A stretch of 64,000 nt of DNA. Source: Luzula sylvatica (lineage: Eukaryota > Streptophyta > Magnoliopsida > Poales > Juncaceae). The DNA lies in contig OX326958.1 in assembly GCA_946800325.1 (NCBI GenBank), forward strand, positions 31,169,314-31,233,313. The letters are read 5' to 3'. Each line of letters starts with the position of its first letter. The first letter of the stretch is position 1. This document shows positions 21,856 to 30,971 of this stretch, piece after piece. The translations under genes and the position numbers were made by a program. The notes under the pieces were generated by a model. That model did not search any database. It had not been told where the DNA came from and worked only from the letters and a program-made list of their open reading frames with translations.

Positions 21856-22276
21856 AGTTGTGTTGTTCCATTGCGACTGGTTCGATCCAGTTAGTGGCGT
21901 GAGAGTTGATAAGAAACACGGAATAGTTGAAGTGAATCATGCTTCAAGAATCAAGTATTATGAGCCGTTCTTCTTTGCCCATCAAGCCTCACAAGTGTAC
22001 TACATGGATTACCCATCACAAACGCGTGGCAAACGAGATTGGTGGGTCGTCGTGAACACCAAACCACAAGTTGTCATATCAGGAGTTCAAACGGCGAACA
22101 ATGATTATTTCCAAGAAACAGAGCAAATTAGAGTTCAGGGTGGTCACAACTTTACATATGTAGGGGCGCTTAATGTGCCGGGGGAGATTGAACTGTTGGA
22201 CGATGATGAAATAAATGAAGTCGTACCCGAGGAAGCTACATTTGAGCGGGACGTTGATGACTTTTTATTAGATTAG
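21856..22276 (+). pseudogene. TNP2 transposase 3' part (DUF4216 and acidic tail)
   Basis: Continuation of the CACTA transposase interrupted at 11214/20448. It carries the DUF4216 signature CDWFDPVSGVRVDKKHG and YY.DYPS, then an acidic tail (DDDEINEVV...), and stops at 22276. The coding frame follows directly from the sequence left of the solo LTR. The stretch 22277-22496 is a short AT-rich intergenic gap before the second CACTA gene. Confidence 0.9.
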
Positions 22277-22496
22277 ATTATTTAGATTATGTTTTTTCTT
22301 GTATTATTATGTTTAATGCTTGCATTATGTTGTTCAAGTTTTTCGAATTGAGTACTTATTGACATGTTTTTGTTATCTTGATCATGGTTTTATTAAGTAT
22401 TTTTGTTATGATAATGTTCTAAAGTAGTACAAAATAATATTGATTCGTTATGATTATGTTCTAAATTATAATTTAATATGTTTTTATCTTTAGGTC

Positions 22497-24465
22497 ATGG
22501 TTTTCACTCGTAGTACCGGACGTGGACGAGGACGTGGACATCATGCCATCCGTTCGGAGGAGGACAATGACGAGTTCATGGAGGAGCAGACGAATGAACC
22601 GTTGCAAGAGCCGATTGATGAGTATGTCCCGGGTAATCCGCACCAGGACGTGGACCCGGCAGCTGATGAGGTTGAGGGCGGGAACGACTCGGCAAATGAT
22701 TAGCAGGATGATGCCGAGGCTCGAGCATTGCCGGTACGTGCGAATCGTTCACGATACCACGCTAGCAGGATTACGGAGGAGACGCTTCCGATTGCACGTA
22801 CCGGTGGTACTTTCATGGTCATGGTTCCAGGTATTTTTTTTTAATTTTACGTTGTAATTCGAACATTAATGTGATAACATATTGTACAATATTATGTAGG
22901 TAACTTCGGTTCCAGACTGTCGCGTGATATGACGTACTTTTTGAAGAGCCACAACGATGGTGGTTGGATTCGTTGGCCATTATGGCCCGAGCCACACAGG
23001 CGTGTTGTTCATGAGGAGTTGATGGTATGTATATACATTTCATTATAATTATTTCACAACTATTATATATATTTTTCAGAAACGTTATCATTGGGTGGAC
23101 GGCGAGGATGCAAGAAAATGCGAAACCCAAATGAATTATTGGGCTACTCTGCGTCATAGGCATATCATGAGAGACGCTCGACACATGGCGGAAGCGGTCG
23201 CCGAACCGGACATGAGGAGGTGGATTGCATCAGATGCCGCGATCACGCAGACGAAGCCATTGTGGTCCACGGCATCTACTTGGGTGAACATGTGCCAGAC
23301 TTGGATCTCCGATCGAGCGTGGAATGAGTCGTCCGGTCGGAATAGAAGAAATCGGAACAATAGTTCAGAATGTGGTCATAGCACCACCGGATCGATTTCT
23401 CTCGCCGCGCACAAGAAAAAAATGGTATTATTCTTTTTAAATTATACAAATTATATTATTTATAAATTATTACAATATATAAATGTTAATTAGGAAGAAC
23501 AAAATCCGGGACATCCAATTGGGTTCCTCGACGTAATTAGGAAGGGCAAAGTTCGCAAAGAACGAAATGCTCAAGGAGAAATCCAATTCGTCGACAGAAA
23601 AAGTGTGCGCGTAATGGTATATTCTTTTGTTTACAATTACTTATTATTTTCAATTCATATTGGATATTTATGTAGTAATTATTATTTTTCAGGATGCATA
23701 TGCTGCACGTATGACGGAGAAGCACGGTCCCGACTGGTTCCCGAATGCCGGAGATAGTTTGCAAGATTGGATGGCCGTTTCAGGAGGGAGAGCGCACGAC
23801 CAGATCTATGGCATCAATTCGGTTGTGGATCCGAGTGTTTATAGCTCGACCATCTCGTCCGATTGGTCTGCAGGAGGAGGTAGCTCTTCAGATGTGCCAT
23901 CTCCGGCTGCGATCTCGGAAATTCAGAATGAACTCCGCGAAGAAAAAGAGAGGACCAGGAGACTTGAGCAGCATGCCATGGAAGAGAGAGAGACGCGTCT
24001 GAAGATGGAGGCAGATATGCATATGATGCAAAGCTCGATTGCTCACTTGTCTCAGATGATTTACCAGCAGGGACGTCAACATGTAAGTAGGTTTTAATTC
24101 GAAATATTTTTAGTGCTAATTACCTTCTAAAATATCTTTTGTTTTTTAAGGGGCAAGGATCTGGCACATCTCCGGCAGGATCAGGCAGCAATCTCGGACG
24201 CGGCGACGGATTTGGACGGGGCGACGGATTTGGACGGGGCGAAGGATCGGGACGGGGCGACGGATCGGGACCGATCTACGAATCGCAACGGACGAACTAC
24301 TCGACGAATACAGAACTGCAGAATCTGATGAGGTCACCTCATTCCCCGATGGGGTTGCAGAGGCAACAACCGACGTCGTCGTCGCAGAGGCGACAACCGA
24401 TGTCGTCGTCGTCGCAAAGGATGTATCGTCCTATCCCGTCATCCCGCCACAGAATTGGACTGTAA
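22497..24465 (+). pseudogene. CACTA second gene, TNP1/TNPA-like (plant transposase Ptta/En/Spm family), six exons
   Basis: Exons inferred from GT-AG sites: 22497-22830, 22900-23024, 23080-23424, 23494-23616, 23693-24082 and 24151-24465. Exon 1 starts MVFTRS and is rich in Arg-Gly then acidic residues. Exon 3 holds the family signature (W.....D.ARKCE near its start, then GHSTTGSISLAAHKKK). Exon 5 has a likely coiled coil (LREEKERTRRLEQ...). Exon 6 is Gly/Ser-rich with DGFGRG repeats. In En/Spm, the TNPA-type product binds subterminal repeats and assists the TNP2-type transposase. An in-frame TAG at 22701-22703 in exon 1 breaks it; downstream the frame is otherwise open. The exon layout matches the gene at 43834-46426. 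Confidence 0.85.
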
Positions 24466-24785
24466 GTATATATATATAAATAATAAATTATTATAGTGTA
24501 TATATATAGTTTATCGAAACGGTTTTTTTATGTTTTGGGAGAGATTTATGTTTGTGAGAGATATTTGGAGTTTGTGTGTGGTATTTATGTTGCGGAGTTT
24601 TGTGGTTTGTGTTGGTCGAATTGTTAGATTTTGTGTTTGTGTTTGTGTAGATTTGTTCGTTTGTTGTTTTTATGCGGAGTTTTGTGTTGGTCGAATGGTT
24701 GGATTTTGTGTTTGTGTTTGTGTTTGTGTAGATTTGTTCGTTTGTTTTTTTTATGTGTTGGTATTTTTCTAATTTGTTTTATTTG

Positions 24786-24787
<2 letters not shown>
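24466..24787. other. 3' flank of the CACTA gene, TG-rich
   Basis: No gene seen. Two imperfect repeats of a ~90-bp TG-rich unit (about 24593-24680 and 24680-24755) sharing TTGGTCGAAT, TTTGTGTTTGTG and AGATTTGTTCGTTTG. Confidence 0.4.

Positions 24788-24842
<55 letters not shown>
24788..24842. repeat. (TA)n microsatellite
   Basis: About 27 TA units. Together with the tract at 25386-25451 it brackets a MITE, as if the MITE inserted into one longer TA run. Confidence 0.95.
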
Positions 24843-24844
<2 letters not shown>

Positions 24845-25382
24845 GTTAGGCTCAATGGCCAACATCCTTGTATGGCCAACGCCGGCCAACGGAGTTAATT
24901 TCTCTAAATCGATCATTGAAAATCAAAATCCACCCATATAGATATAATCAATACCATATAGATACATTGTAGAATAAATTTCGTGTGATTTTCATAATTT
25001 GATCTACCAAAAACAACAACATATTTTCACAACCGTTTATTTTGTTCAATTTTTCGATTCCCATGAAGGAAAACTCGAAATATTATGAAATTTGATCATA
25101 ATCCAATCTATATAAATTAAATTGAATCCATCAAAAAAAATTTGAATTTTGCAAGTTATTTTATGATAAATCATGTCATAAAATGTTTTGACCGTTAATT
25201 ATTTTACGTGTTATGATGAATAAGATAGAAATTTTTATTTTCTATGAAATTAAATCTACAACATTTATAAGTGATAAAGAACATATCCATACGGTTGAAA
25301 TTTGATTTTGATATTTATATTTAGAGAAATTAGCTCCGTTGGCCGGCGTTGGCCATACAAGGGTATTGGTCATTGAGCCTAG

Positions 25383-25385
<3 letters not shown>
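24843..25385. mobile_element. Foldback MITE (543 bp) inside a TA tract
   Basis: Terminal inverted repeats of about 68 bp. The left end reads GGGTTAGGCTCAATGGCCAA; the right end, reversed, reads GGGCTAGGCTCAATGACCAA. Both continue through TTGTATGGCCAACGCCGGCC to AATTTCTCTAAAT. The interior is AT-rich with no ORF. The target duplication is hidden by the TA repeat; MULE or another TIR superfamily is possible. Confidence 0.85.

Positions 25386-25451
<66 letters not shown>
25386..25451. repeat. (TA)n microsatellite
   Basis: About 32 TA units lying between the MITE and the MULE-like element. The TA-encoded open frames here are not genes. Confidence 0.95.
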
Positions 25452-25454
<3 letters not shown>

Positions 25455-25559
25455 GGCTGCTAAGGAGAATCCACAAATCGAATCCAGAAATCGAATCCAT
25501 CAGACGGAGGGGTATTTTCGTAATTATTCAACTTCATCTTCACTTCACGCTCTCGCCTT

Positions 25560-25940
25560 CCTTCCTTCTCTCCGTCTCCGATCTCTCTTCTTCCTTCTCT
25601 GGCGAGTGAAAGAGGCGCCTCGCCTTCTCTCTTCTCCCTTCTCCGGCGAGTGAAAGAGGCGCCTCGCCTTCTCCCTTCTCCCTTCTCCGGCGAGTGAAAG
25701 TGCGCCTTGCCTTTTGCGTCGGAGCTCGAAACCGCCGGCCTTCCATCCATCACCTTAGAAAGCCTGTACCACATGAACGACGCCAGGATGCCGGATCCGT
25801 ACAAGCCTGGCCGCTTCAGCTCGAATCAGATCCAACAACGCATCTTCAGCAGCCTTAGAAAGTCCAGCTTTGACTCGGATCTCAGAAGAAAGTTCATCTT
25901 TAACTCAGTAAGATATTCTTACAAAACCCAACACGATGGT
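25560..25940 (+). pseudogene. Coding-like fragment inside the TIR element
   Basis: Positions 25590-25700 hold three tandem ~45-bp units (GGCGAGTGAAAGAGGCGCCT). A frame from 25707 reads [19 protein letters not shown]... and reaches a plausible splice donor (GATG|GTGAGC at 25936-25942), after which the frame soon ends. GC content is higher than its surroundings. I do not recognise the protein. It may be a captured exon of a host gene or the element's own leader. Further exon-like pieces may lie at about 26770-26900, but no complete gene model is possible. Confidence 0.3.
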
Positions 25941-27109
25941 GAGCACTCACTTATTTATTGATTTTTACTAAGTTGATTGTGAATCTCACTATCTCAGATT
26001 AGAGTTATCATTTTAGGATAAAATTAGACAAAATAGACTGAATTAGGGTTTATTTTTTGAAAATTGAGGCTGAACTAGGATTTATTGTGGATAATTTCGC
26101 AAATTGGGTCCGAATTAGGAATTTGCATGGCTGAATTTTTGTTGAATATAACTAAATATTGTTATATTGAACTGGATTAGGGTTTAATATGGTTATTTAT
26201 GCCTCGATTCGAGTTTAATCTGGTTAATTTAGTTTTATAAATTAAAATTACTTATTAAAAAAATTTATTAGCTGATGTGAATGAGATGACTGGTACCTAC
26301 GCGGTACCAGCACCGAGAACAAGTTGACCTGTAAGAGTATTAAAAAACTTGAGAATTTCGACAAATCTTTGTACCACCACTGCCAAAAATGTTGGTAATT
26401 TTTTACTTATGTTCACGTACTCTACAGTATTTTTACCTATATATATCTATTGTGAATAAATAAAACAAATTGTAGGGACTAAAATGCAATTTATGACAAT
26501 TTAGTGTTTGTTGCCTAAATTTTCAGAAATGACTTAAACCAATTTATCATGTGGTAACTAACACCACCATGCACATTATTCTTCAAGGGGTGAATTCGAG
26601 AGGATGATTCTCAATTGATCGTTGACGAAATTCAATGCTCAAAAGATTAAATTGTGTGTATGAATTTGTATTAAATTTACGTCGAATTAATATTAAAGTT
26701 TTGAATCGTAATGCATTGATTTGTGTAAGTTCACTAGAGTTAAGATTAAGGTTTTGCAGCATTTTTTTAGGTTCTCCAGCAGGGGGGTTCTTTTCTGTTG
26801 AGGAGGAGGAGAGGGTGTTCGAGTCGTCACTTTCGATGGAGAGTTCAAGATTGTCGTCAGAGTATCCTTGGAGAGAGGCTCGGAAGTGTCTGTCTGTCAG
26901 AGGTAGAAAGACGGTGTATTTTTGCTTGATATTTGGTTAATTCAGCTTATTAATTACAATTAATTGATTAATTTTGTTTGTTAGATCATAAGAATGAAAG
27001 AAGGCGAAAGAATCCTCGAGCTGCAGCAAATCAACCATTATTAACTTGGCGGAGATCTAACGAAATAATATTCCAAAAAGTGAACAATGCAAAAACGTAA
27101 ATAAAATAA

Positions 27110-28440
27110 TAAAACAATGAATTTTGTATTTTACAATGTATTTCTATTTTACTAAATTCAATCGTATATTCTGTAAAATTTAATCGTATATTTTGCTAAA
27201 TTCAATCATATATTTTGCTGAATTATATGAAATTAATGATTGTATTCATCGGGTAATCGTATATTATGTTAAATTTAATCATACATTTTGCTAAATTCAA
27301 TCATATATTTTGTTGAATTATCTGAAATTAATGATCATGTTCATCAGATAATTAACTATATTTTGCTAAATTCAATCGTATATTTTGCTAAATTTAATCA
27401 TATATTCTGTTAAATTTAGTCATATATTCTGTTAAATTTAATCGTATATTTTGCTAAATTTAATCGTATATTTTGCTAAATTCAATCATATATTTTGGTG
27501 AATTATATGAAATTAATGATCGTATTCATCGGATAATTAACTATATTTTAGTAAATTCAATCGTATATTCTGTTAAATTTACTCGTATATTTTGCTAAAT
27601 TCAATAATATATTTTGCTGATTATATGAAAATTAATGATCGTGTTCATCGGATAATTAACTATATTTTAGTAAATTCAATCATATATTCTGTTACATTTA
27701 ATCATATATTCTGTTAAATTTAATCATATATTCTGTTAAATTTAATCATATATTCTGGTAAATTTAATCATATATTATGTTAAATTTAATCATATATTTT
27801 GCTTATTATATGAAAATTAATGATTGTGTTCATCGGATAATTAACTATATTTTGGTAAATTCAATCATATATTCTGTTAAATTTAATCACATATTCTGTT
27901 AAATTTAATCATATATTATGATAAATTTAATCATGTATTATGTTAAATTTAATCATATATTTTGTTAAATTTAATCATATATTATGTTAAATTTAATCGT
28001 AAATTTTGCTAAATTCAATAATATATTTTGCTGAATTATATGAAATTAATGATCATGTTCATCAGGTAATTAACAATATTTTGCGAAATTCAATCGTATA
28101 TATTTGCTAAATTTAATCATATATTCTGTTAAATTTAATGATATACTCTGTTAAATTTATCATATATTCTGTTAAATTTAATCATTTATTCTGATAAATT
28201 TAATCATATATTCTGTTAAATTTAATCATATATTCTGTTAAATTTAATCGTATATTTTGCTAAATTCAATCGTATATTTTGCTAAATTAAATTATATATT
28301 TTGCAGAATTATATGAAATTAATGATCATGTTCATCGAATAATTAACTATATTTTGTTAAATTCAATTGTATATTTGGGTAAATTCGATAATATATTTTG
28401 CTGAATTATATGAATTTAATGATAATGTTCAATTTAATCA
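27110..28440. repeat. AT-rich minisatellite, 22-bp unit with a higher-order pattern
   Basis: Dozens of copies of a 22-bp unit close to TTAAATTTAATCATATATTC plus TG, with variants ending TTTGC. The run is interrupted every ~100-270 bp by a longer motif (ATGAAATTAATGATCGT..TTCATCGGATAATTAACTATA). No coding potential. Confidence 0.85.
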
Positions 28441-29412
28441 CATATTTATAAAGAGGATATAAATGGGAGAGTAGTTCAAATAGTACATCCTACAAAAAAA
28501 TTTCTCGCATCTATTTTGATTAGCCATAAATTTCGAACAACATACAGATGACATTATAATTCTTAACACAATTAAACACCATACATAATTGATAATACAA
28601 ATATACATCGAATATTAGTCACAATACAATTTTCTAACACAAAACATCAAATACACTAATCGGCCACACTTCTCGAGAATAGCGTGCCAGAGAGAAAGAG
28701 AGGTTAGTTCCAAGGACAATGAGAGGAAAAAGGATTGGCCGAGAGGTAAAGATCTGACGAGTGATTAGCTTCGGGATTTTGATCAAATTCGATATTTCGA
28801 AATACATATCAAGTTAAACCCCTCAAATCAAACATATGCCCTGAATCAAAATTGAAAACAAGAGTGATTTAATTCGAGAATCAGTAAAACGTGGCAGAAA
28901 TTAGAGAATTTAGGTAGTAATTAGAGACCTACTTCGAGAATTTAGGAGTAAAAGAGCGAGACAGTTCAGCGAGGCGTTAAAGAAAGCTCGGCGCTTCGGT
29001 GTTCACGAAGAGAGGCAGTAGAACTCGGCGAAAGAGAAGCTCTGGCGGTGAAATCTCTAGCGAGAGAAATCTCAGAGAGAAAGGAAAGTCACAAACCCTT
29101 CATTGAGCAGAAATCTCTAGCGAGAGAAATATCGATCGAATTTTGGCTCTGAATCCAATAATAAACGAAAATTAGGCTTAATTGATTCATAAACAGAAAT
29201 TGAAATTGACTACAGAAAAATCAGTCCCAAATCAACGAAAGCAGTCTCAATTCGGCCAAAATCAGTCCCAATTCACGAAAATCAGCCCCAAATCGGGTTG
29301 AAATCAAGATCTCATTCGACAGAAGGGTAAAAAAGAGAGAGAAATATTAACTTGTGCTTGGAGCGGATGCGCGATACAGTGGCTTCTTCAAAATCTAGGG
29401 TTTGTAGAAAGA
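28441..29412. other. Interior of the TIR element, no gene seen
   Basis: Mixed sequence with short purine-rich local repeats (GAAATCTCTAGCGAGAGAAA at 29050 and 29108; AATCAGTCCCAATTC-type motifs at 29215-29290). No convincing ORF. Confidence 0.4.
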
Positions 29413-29479
29413 TTGGGCCAGTTCTTCAAAATCAGGATCTCCGGAGAAAGATCGGGCCATAGTCGGAGAAAGAACGCTG

Positions 29480-29700
29480 TCGCAAGCCAGTTCCTCTCCG
29501 GCGATCAGTACCTTGGCGGCGTGGAGTCGACCAAGGGAAGAAAGACTAACGTCTCGTTGTCGCGATCAGTACCTCTCCGGCGATCGGTTCCTCTCCGGCG
29601 ATCAGTTCCTCTCCGGCGATCAGTACTGTACGAAGATGGCTTCACCTTTTCCTTCAATCGCTGCCACGAATCTCTCCGGCGATCAGTACCAGAAGTTAGA
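29480..29700. repeat. 18-bp tandem/dispersed repeat CTCTCCGGCGATCAGT
   Basis: Six or more copies of a unit near CGATCAGTACCTCTCCGG, four of them contiguous at about 29565-29625. The repeat creates apparent frames (VPLRRSVPLRRS, SGDQFLSGDQ) that are not independent evidence of a gene. Confidence 0.8.
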
Positions 29701-29989
29701 GGCGGAGACTCAGTGTAGAGCGAGAAGGAGAGAAGAAAGGTCGGGCTTGGGAATGGAATAATTACAAAATGACCCTTCAGTTATAATGATTACTTTAAAT
29801 TTTGCAAAATTACAAAAAAGTCCCTCCGCCTCTAGTTGTATTAATTTTTAGGTCCTTGGATTCGTTTTGTGGATTCTTTTTGTGGATTCTATTTAGCATT
29901 TCTCTATATATATATAATAATTATGTACTAAATAATTATATATATAAATATATAATTAAATAATAATTAATAATTAAAAAACAGCGAAA

Positions 29990-30344
29990 TAATAATTATT
30001 GAATTACAATTATTGGGACGGGCCGTAGCTAAAAGAAGAAGTCGTAGCAAAGGGTTTAGCGACGGGCCGTAGCTAAAACCCTGACACTATTGGGACGGCC
30101 TGTCCCAAAAGGTCGGACACGAGCAACTCTGCACACAGTCACGTCAAGTACCTATTTAGTGACGGCCCGTAGCAAATTTACCCGTACCAATAAGCTTATT
30201 GGGACGGCCCGTAGCTGATACGTACGCCCTTTGTTGGTACGGGGAGTTTGGGACGGCCAACCGTGCCAATAAGATTATTGGGACGGTTTGGGGTGTTATT
30301 GTGATGGTTTTTCCCCGTACCAAAACTCTGTATATGTTGTAGTG
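29990..30344 (-). mobile_element. CACTA terminal region with subterminal repeats
   Basis: Many copies of subterminal motifs such as GGGACGGCCCGTAGC and its variants in both orientations, ending TATATGTTGTAGTG at 30331-30344, which reversed is CACTACAACATATA, a CACTA terminus. It may be the right end of the CACTA copy encoding the 8.2-24.5 kb genes, now separated from it by nested insertions, or an unrelated copy. No matching left end is in the window. Confidence 0.65.
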
Positions 30345-30358
30345 TGTATGTTGTAGTG
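30345..30358 (-). repeat. Second adjacent CACTA-like terminus
   Basis: TGTATGTTGTAGTG immediately follows the first terminus and reversed again begins CACTACAACAT, giving two termini in tandem. This fits insertion of one CACTA element at the end of another, or a terminal duplication. Confidence 0.5.
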
Positions 30359-30958
30359 AATATTATGAGGGATCATGACATTCATGTTTCATAATTTCGT
30401 GACATAATCATATTATATCACTATCACAAGATTTCTTAATGCATATTATATCACTATTCTAAATAAATACTAATCTTATTTGCTAGTATGATTGATGCCG
30501 ATCATATCGATATAAAGAACTCAAAATTCCGAGTTTCGTAGCCAAAGTTATCGCGAAAACAAAAATAACATTCTGCCAACCAGGGGACAGTCAGTTCGAA
30601 CGAACCTTATAGTGCGTTCGAACCAACCTATCCCTGTCTTTCAAGATCCCCGGTCTCATCCCCCGCACCCCCCGGTTCGTTCGGAACGAACTGGCCCCTG
30701 GGAACCCTGAAATCCCTGTTTTCGTGCAGTTTTTTGTCGTTTTCGCCCGTTTTCAAAGCGATCAATCATGAAACCTTTTCACGATCATTCCTAGATACTC
30801 TCAATCAACTTTTGATTGATCTCTAGTGAATTCTACTTGTGATTTTACGGAATTTGACTTTCTCTACATGTAACATCATGCAAACGGGTACGGACTTTGA
30901 TAACCCGTGCGTATATCTAATATACGACTATGATTCGACCCTCGAATCGATGACGATT
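30359..30958 (-). mobile_element. Leader/internal fragment of LTR family C
   Basis: On the minus strand this follows the primer-binding site at 30959-30970. No ORF. It contains two TTCGAAC-type palindrome groups: CAGTTCGAACGAACC with TGCGTTCGAACC (about 30593-30625), and GGTTCGTTCGGAACGAAC (about 30672-30689). Homology further left is unclear; the CACTA end at 30358 probably truncates it. Confidence 0.5.
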
Positions 30959-30970
30959 GCTCTGATACCA
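30959..30970 (-). other. Primer-binding site, family C
   Basis: Minus strand TGGTATCAGAGC, complementary to initiator methionine tRNA, one base from the LTR-like end TGAAGGG at 30972. It shows that the sequence to the right ends as a minus-strand 5' LTR. Confidence 0.85.
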
Positions 30971-30971
30971 C

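Larger units (their letters stand above)
25452..29905. mobile_element. Large TIR element, MULE-like, possibly carrying gene fragments
   Basis: The ends are inverted relatives: left GCTAAGGAGAATCCACAAAT near 25459, right (reversed) GCTAAATAGAATCCACAAAA near 29890. Looser similarity reaches ~130 bp inward (GGGGTATTTTCGTAATTATT against AGGGTCATTTTGTAATTATT). It is flanked by TA repeats on both sides, so the target duplication cannot be read. No transposase is visible. Inside are a 5' GC-rich coding-like part, a 1.3-kb 22-bp minisatellite, and an 18-bp repeat near the right end. Boundaries are accurate to a few bases; superfamily is uncertain. Confidence 0.55.

Noticed and set aside
25339..25653. 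Frames containing (IY)n
   Set aside because: Translation of a TA microsatellite.
29413..29761. Frames with SGDQ or PLRRS repeats as a repeat protein
   Set aside because: Two overlapping frames both open through an 18-bp tandem repeat; no start context or homologue recognised.
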